From positions 52,499,785 to 52,563,784 of the forward strand of contig OY759262.1 in assembly GCA_963662155.1 (NCBI GenBank): 64,000 bases of DNA, in the 5' to 3' direction. Positions 56,159 to 64,000 of the stretch are shown in pieces. Within the stretch, counting starts at the first letter, position 1; each line of letters opens with the position of its first letter. A model generated the notes under the pieces. That model searched no databases and was not told where the DNA came from. It saw only the letters and a program-made list of their open reading frames with translations. Both the position numbers and the translations under genes were made by a program. The stretch comes from Lamellibrachia columna. Its lineage: Eukaryota; Annelida; Polychaeta; Sabellida; Siboglinidae.

Positions 56159-57126
56159 AAGTTGTGACTAAAATTTGTCTCTCGAAATCCGCCCTCCTCC
56201 CCACCTTTCTTCCTTATTCTCAATGCTTAGTTTAAATGCGATTGTACATCGTTGATGAAATAGGAAGTTGGAAGATGTCGAACCCGCTTTCTCCACTTTT
56301 GGCCTTATATAAGATGAACACGGGGGTTTGTCCCCTAGTATTTGGTGTTCATGGGGTTTCCTGCGCAGACAGGCTTCCTGTTTCTTCAACGGTATTCTTG
56401 GCTTATGTTTATATAGGTTAGCTAAATGGCCCCACCTGTTTGTAATTAAAGTTGTGTATTGGTGGTGGAATGTCTGTATTCTTTGCATTACATGTTCATG
56501 ACGACTTCTTGATGTATATATATATATATATGTTATCGTCATGCTCGTAGGAATGTCTGTAATATCTATGTTGGCCCATGATTCAGTTATACCAATTATG
56601 TGAGGGTCAATATCTTCTACCATAATGTTTAATTCGTTTTTCTTATTTACTATGCTCCTTGCATTTAAACATACGCATATATAACCTTTTTCAGAGATGT
56701 TTTTCGGATGATTTGATATTGGTTTATCTAAGTTGTGACTAAAATTTGTCTCTCGAAATCCGCCCTCCTCCCCACCTTTCTTCCTTATTCTCAATGCTTA
56801 GTTTAAATGCGATTGTACATCGTTGATGAAATAGGAAGTTGGAAGATGTCGAACCCGCTTTCTCCACTTTTGGCCTTATATAAGATGAACACGGGGGTTT
56901 GTCCCCTAGTATTTGGTGTTCATGGGGTTTCCTGCGCAGACAGGCTTCCTGTTTCTTCAACGGTATTCTTGGCTTATGTTTATATAGGTTAGCTAAATGG
57001 CCCCACCTGTTTGTAATTAAAGTTGTGTATTGGTGGTGGAATGTCTGTATTCTTTGCATTACATGTTCATGACGACTTCTTGATGTATATATATATATAT
57101 ATGTTATCGTCATGCTCGTAGGAATG
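55985..57126. repeat. 571-bp tandem duplication
   Basis: Units 55985-56555 and 56556-57126 look identical by eye. Each holds the first ~175 bp of the CR1 insertion, the end of A2 and most of B2, so the duplication followed the CR1 insertion. Either a very recent event or an assembly artefact. Confidence 0.92.
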
Positions 57127-57483
57127 TGGGCTCTGAGAAACTTGCCGGACGGGGCTGTACATGTGTTCAGTTCCTGTCTGGTTTGATTTGAGAAGCTCAC
57201 ATTCCTGTTAATGTTCTTCCCAAAGTGGCTGCGTGATAAGCAGTCCACTTTGCAATAAAAAACGTCATTTATTTGGCCTGTTTCAATTCTCTACTACATG
57301 GACTTGTGTTGGTTATTGCACAAATACATGTATATATATATATATATATGTGTGTATAGCTAATTCAGTCAAAGTTACCTCTTATTCTCCACGGCGCTCA
57401 CTGAGGCCATAATAAGATATTGTTCAAACAAAGCCGATCCAACACTAATTTAATACACTCGAATGACTATTCCACGTACCGCA

Positions 57484-60525
<3,042 letters not shown>

Positions 60526-60595
60526 CTGTGTTCGGGATGATAACAATGATAAAAGATTTAAACATTCCAGGGTATTTTTTCAACATGGGGTCAAT

Positions 60596-60753
<158 letters not shown>

Positions 60754-61043
60754 CTGTACACGTACAATAAAACCTGCTTTAGCGAACACCTGTCCACATC
60801 GAATACATATCTTTAACGGACACTTTTGAAAGTCCCGAATTATTTGCTGTTAGTTTGCATTTTCCGCTAGCTGCCTTTAGCAGCCACCTGGTCAATGTGA
60901 ACAACGGAAGGGAATTTTGACCCAACCATTCACCATTTATAGCCGCCCTGGAACTTGCTGACATTGACAATCCTGCGAGTCAATCTAGCTGAGACACTGC
61001 TGATATCCACTAACTACGCTAAATATGTATCATGTGTCATATC

Positions 61044-63740
<2,697 letters not shown>

Positions 63741-63749
63741 CACGACGTT

Positions 63750-64000
<251 letters not shown>

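Larger units (their letters stand above)
52652..57325 (+). mobile_element. Solo Ngaro end region (B1-A2-B2), copy 3, split by a CR1 LINE
   Basis: B1 is at 52693-53026, A2 at 53027-53242 and 56159-56188, and B2 begins at 56189. After the 571-bp tandem duplication (55985-56555 and 56556-57126) B2 continues to ttattgcacaaat at about 57325. The B1/A2 junction ttgcataaat-ga-atttatgcaa (53018-53039) is the best preserved in the window. No coding part of the element is present. Confidence 0.88.

Noticed and set aside
56236..56992. Two identical 61-codon plus-strand frames (56236-56421 and 56807-56992)
   Set aside because: Same non-coding Ngaro B2 sequence seen twice because of the 571-bp duplication; also present at 22834-23040 without conserved coding.

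Overview
The window is eukaryotic nuclear DNA, most likely from a mollusc or another lophotrochozoan invertebrate. The reasons are intron-split genes with GT-AG junctions in conserved phase, secreted Kunitz/antistasin/WAP inhibitors, CR1-type and other LINEs, Ngaro-type tyrosine-recombinase retrotransposons, Tc1/mariner remains, a tRNA-derived SINE and very many (AT)n tracts. There are no operons, rRNAs or convincing tRNA genes. Most long open frames are either transposon proteins or artefacts of (AT)n, (GT)n and (TATG)n repeats.

Layout. 1-2756: a 24-bp minisatellite and a long decayed array of a GGGGTCAT-type motif. 2757-8415: left arm of a large inverted duplication, holding gene A on the plus strand, a secreted Kunitz-antistasin-Kunitz-antistasin-WAP inhibitor in at least five coding exons. 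8858-14059: an old minus-strand Ngaro-like element with split direct repeats still visible. 16145-23190: a Ngaro element with SGNH hydrolase, an internal 54-bp VNTR, gag, RT/RNase H and tyrosine recombinase, all damaged. 23300-23662: a possible small secreted basic peptide. 25490-30830: cryptic simple repeats split by a second, internally deleted Ngaro copy. 30831-35221: non-coding, with a foldback element and two minisatellites. 35222-35868: an inverted copy of the 30 kb repeat block. 35880-36420: a CR1 fragment that folds back on itself.

36473-38618 (minus) holds a gene that no single open frame reveals: four phase-0 exons whose joined product is a four-transmembrane MS4A/CD20-like protein. 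39640-43560 is a minus-strand LINE of a different clade, with a nearly complete endonuclease-RT frame and one deletion. 46592-48176 is a broken, internally duplicated DDE-type transposase-like gene. 49508-49925 is an 83-bp minisatellite, and 50636-50885 is a SINE.

51205-61043 is the right arm of the inverted duplication and holds gene B on the minus strand. Its first four recognised coding exons have exactly the same lengths as those of gene A, and the WAP exon is 3 bp shorter. Its last intron has grown from about 0.33 kb to 5.4 kb by insertion of a solo Ngaro end region, itself split by a CR1 LINE with an intact 937-codon frame, followed by a 571-bp tandem duplication. 61044-64000 is mostly non-coding and ends in (GT)n.

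The main biology is the tail-to-tail inhibitor pair. The arms share an old Tc1 insertion, so they descend from one locus, yet the P1 residue of the second Kunitz domain is Leu in A and Arg in B, the cysteine pattern differs, and the WAP exon has changed fastest. This looks like specificity divergence after duplication. The second theme is structural: several (AT)n tracts sit at the centre or edge of palindromes made of inverted copies of neighbouring unique sequence, and the Ngaro copies lie at such tracts.
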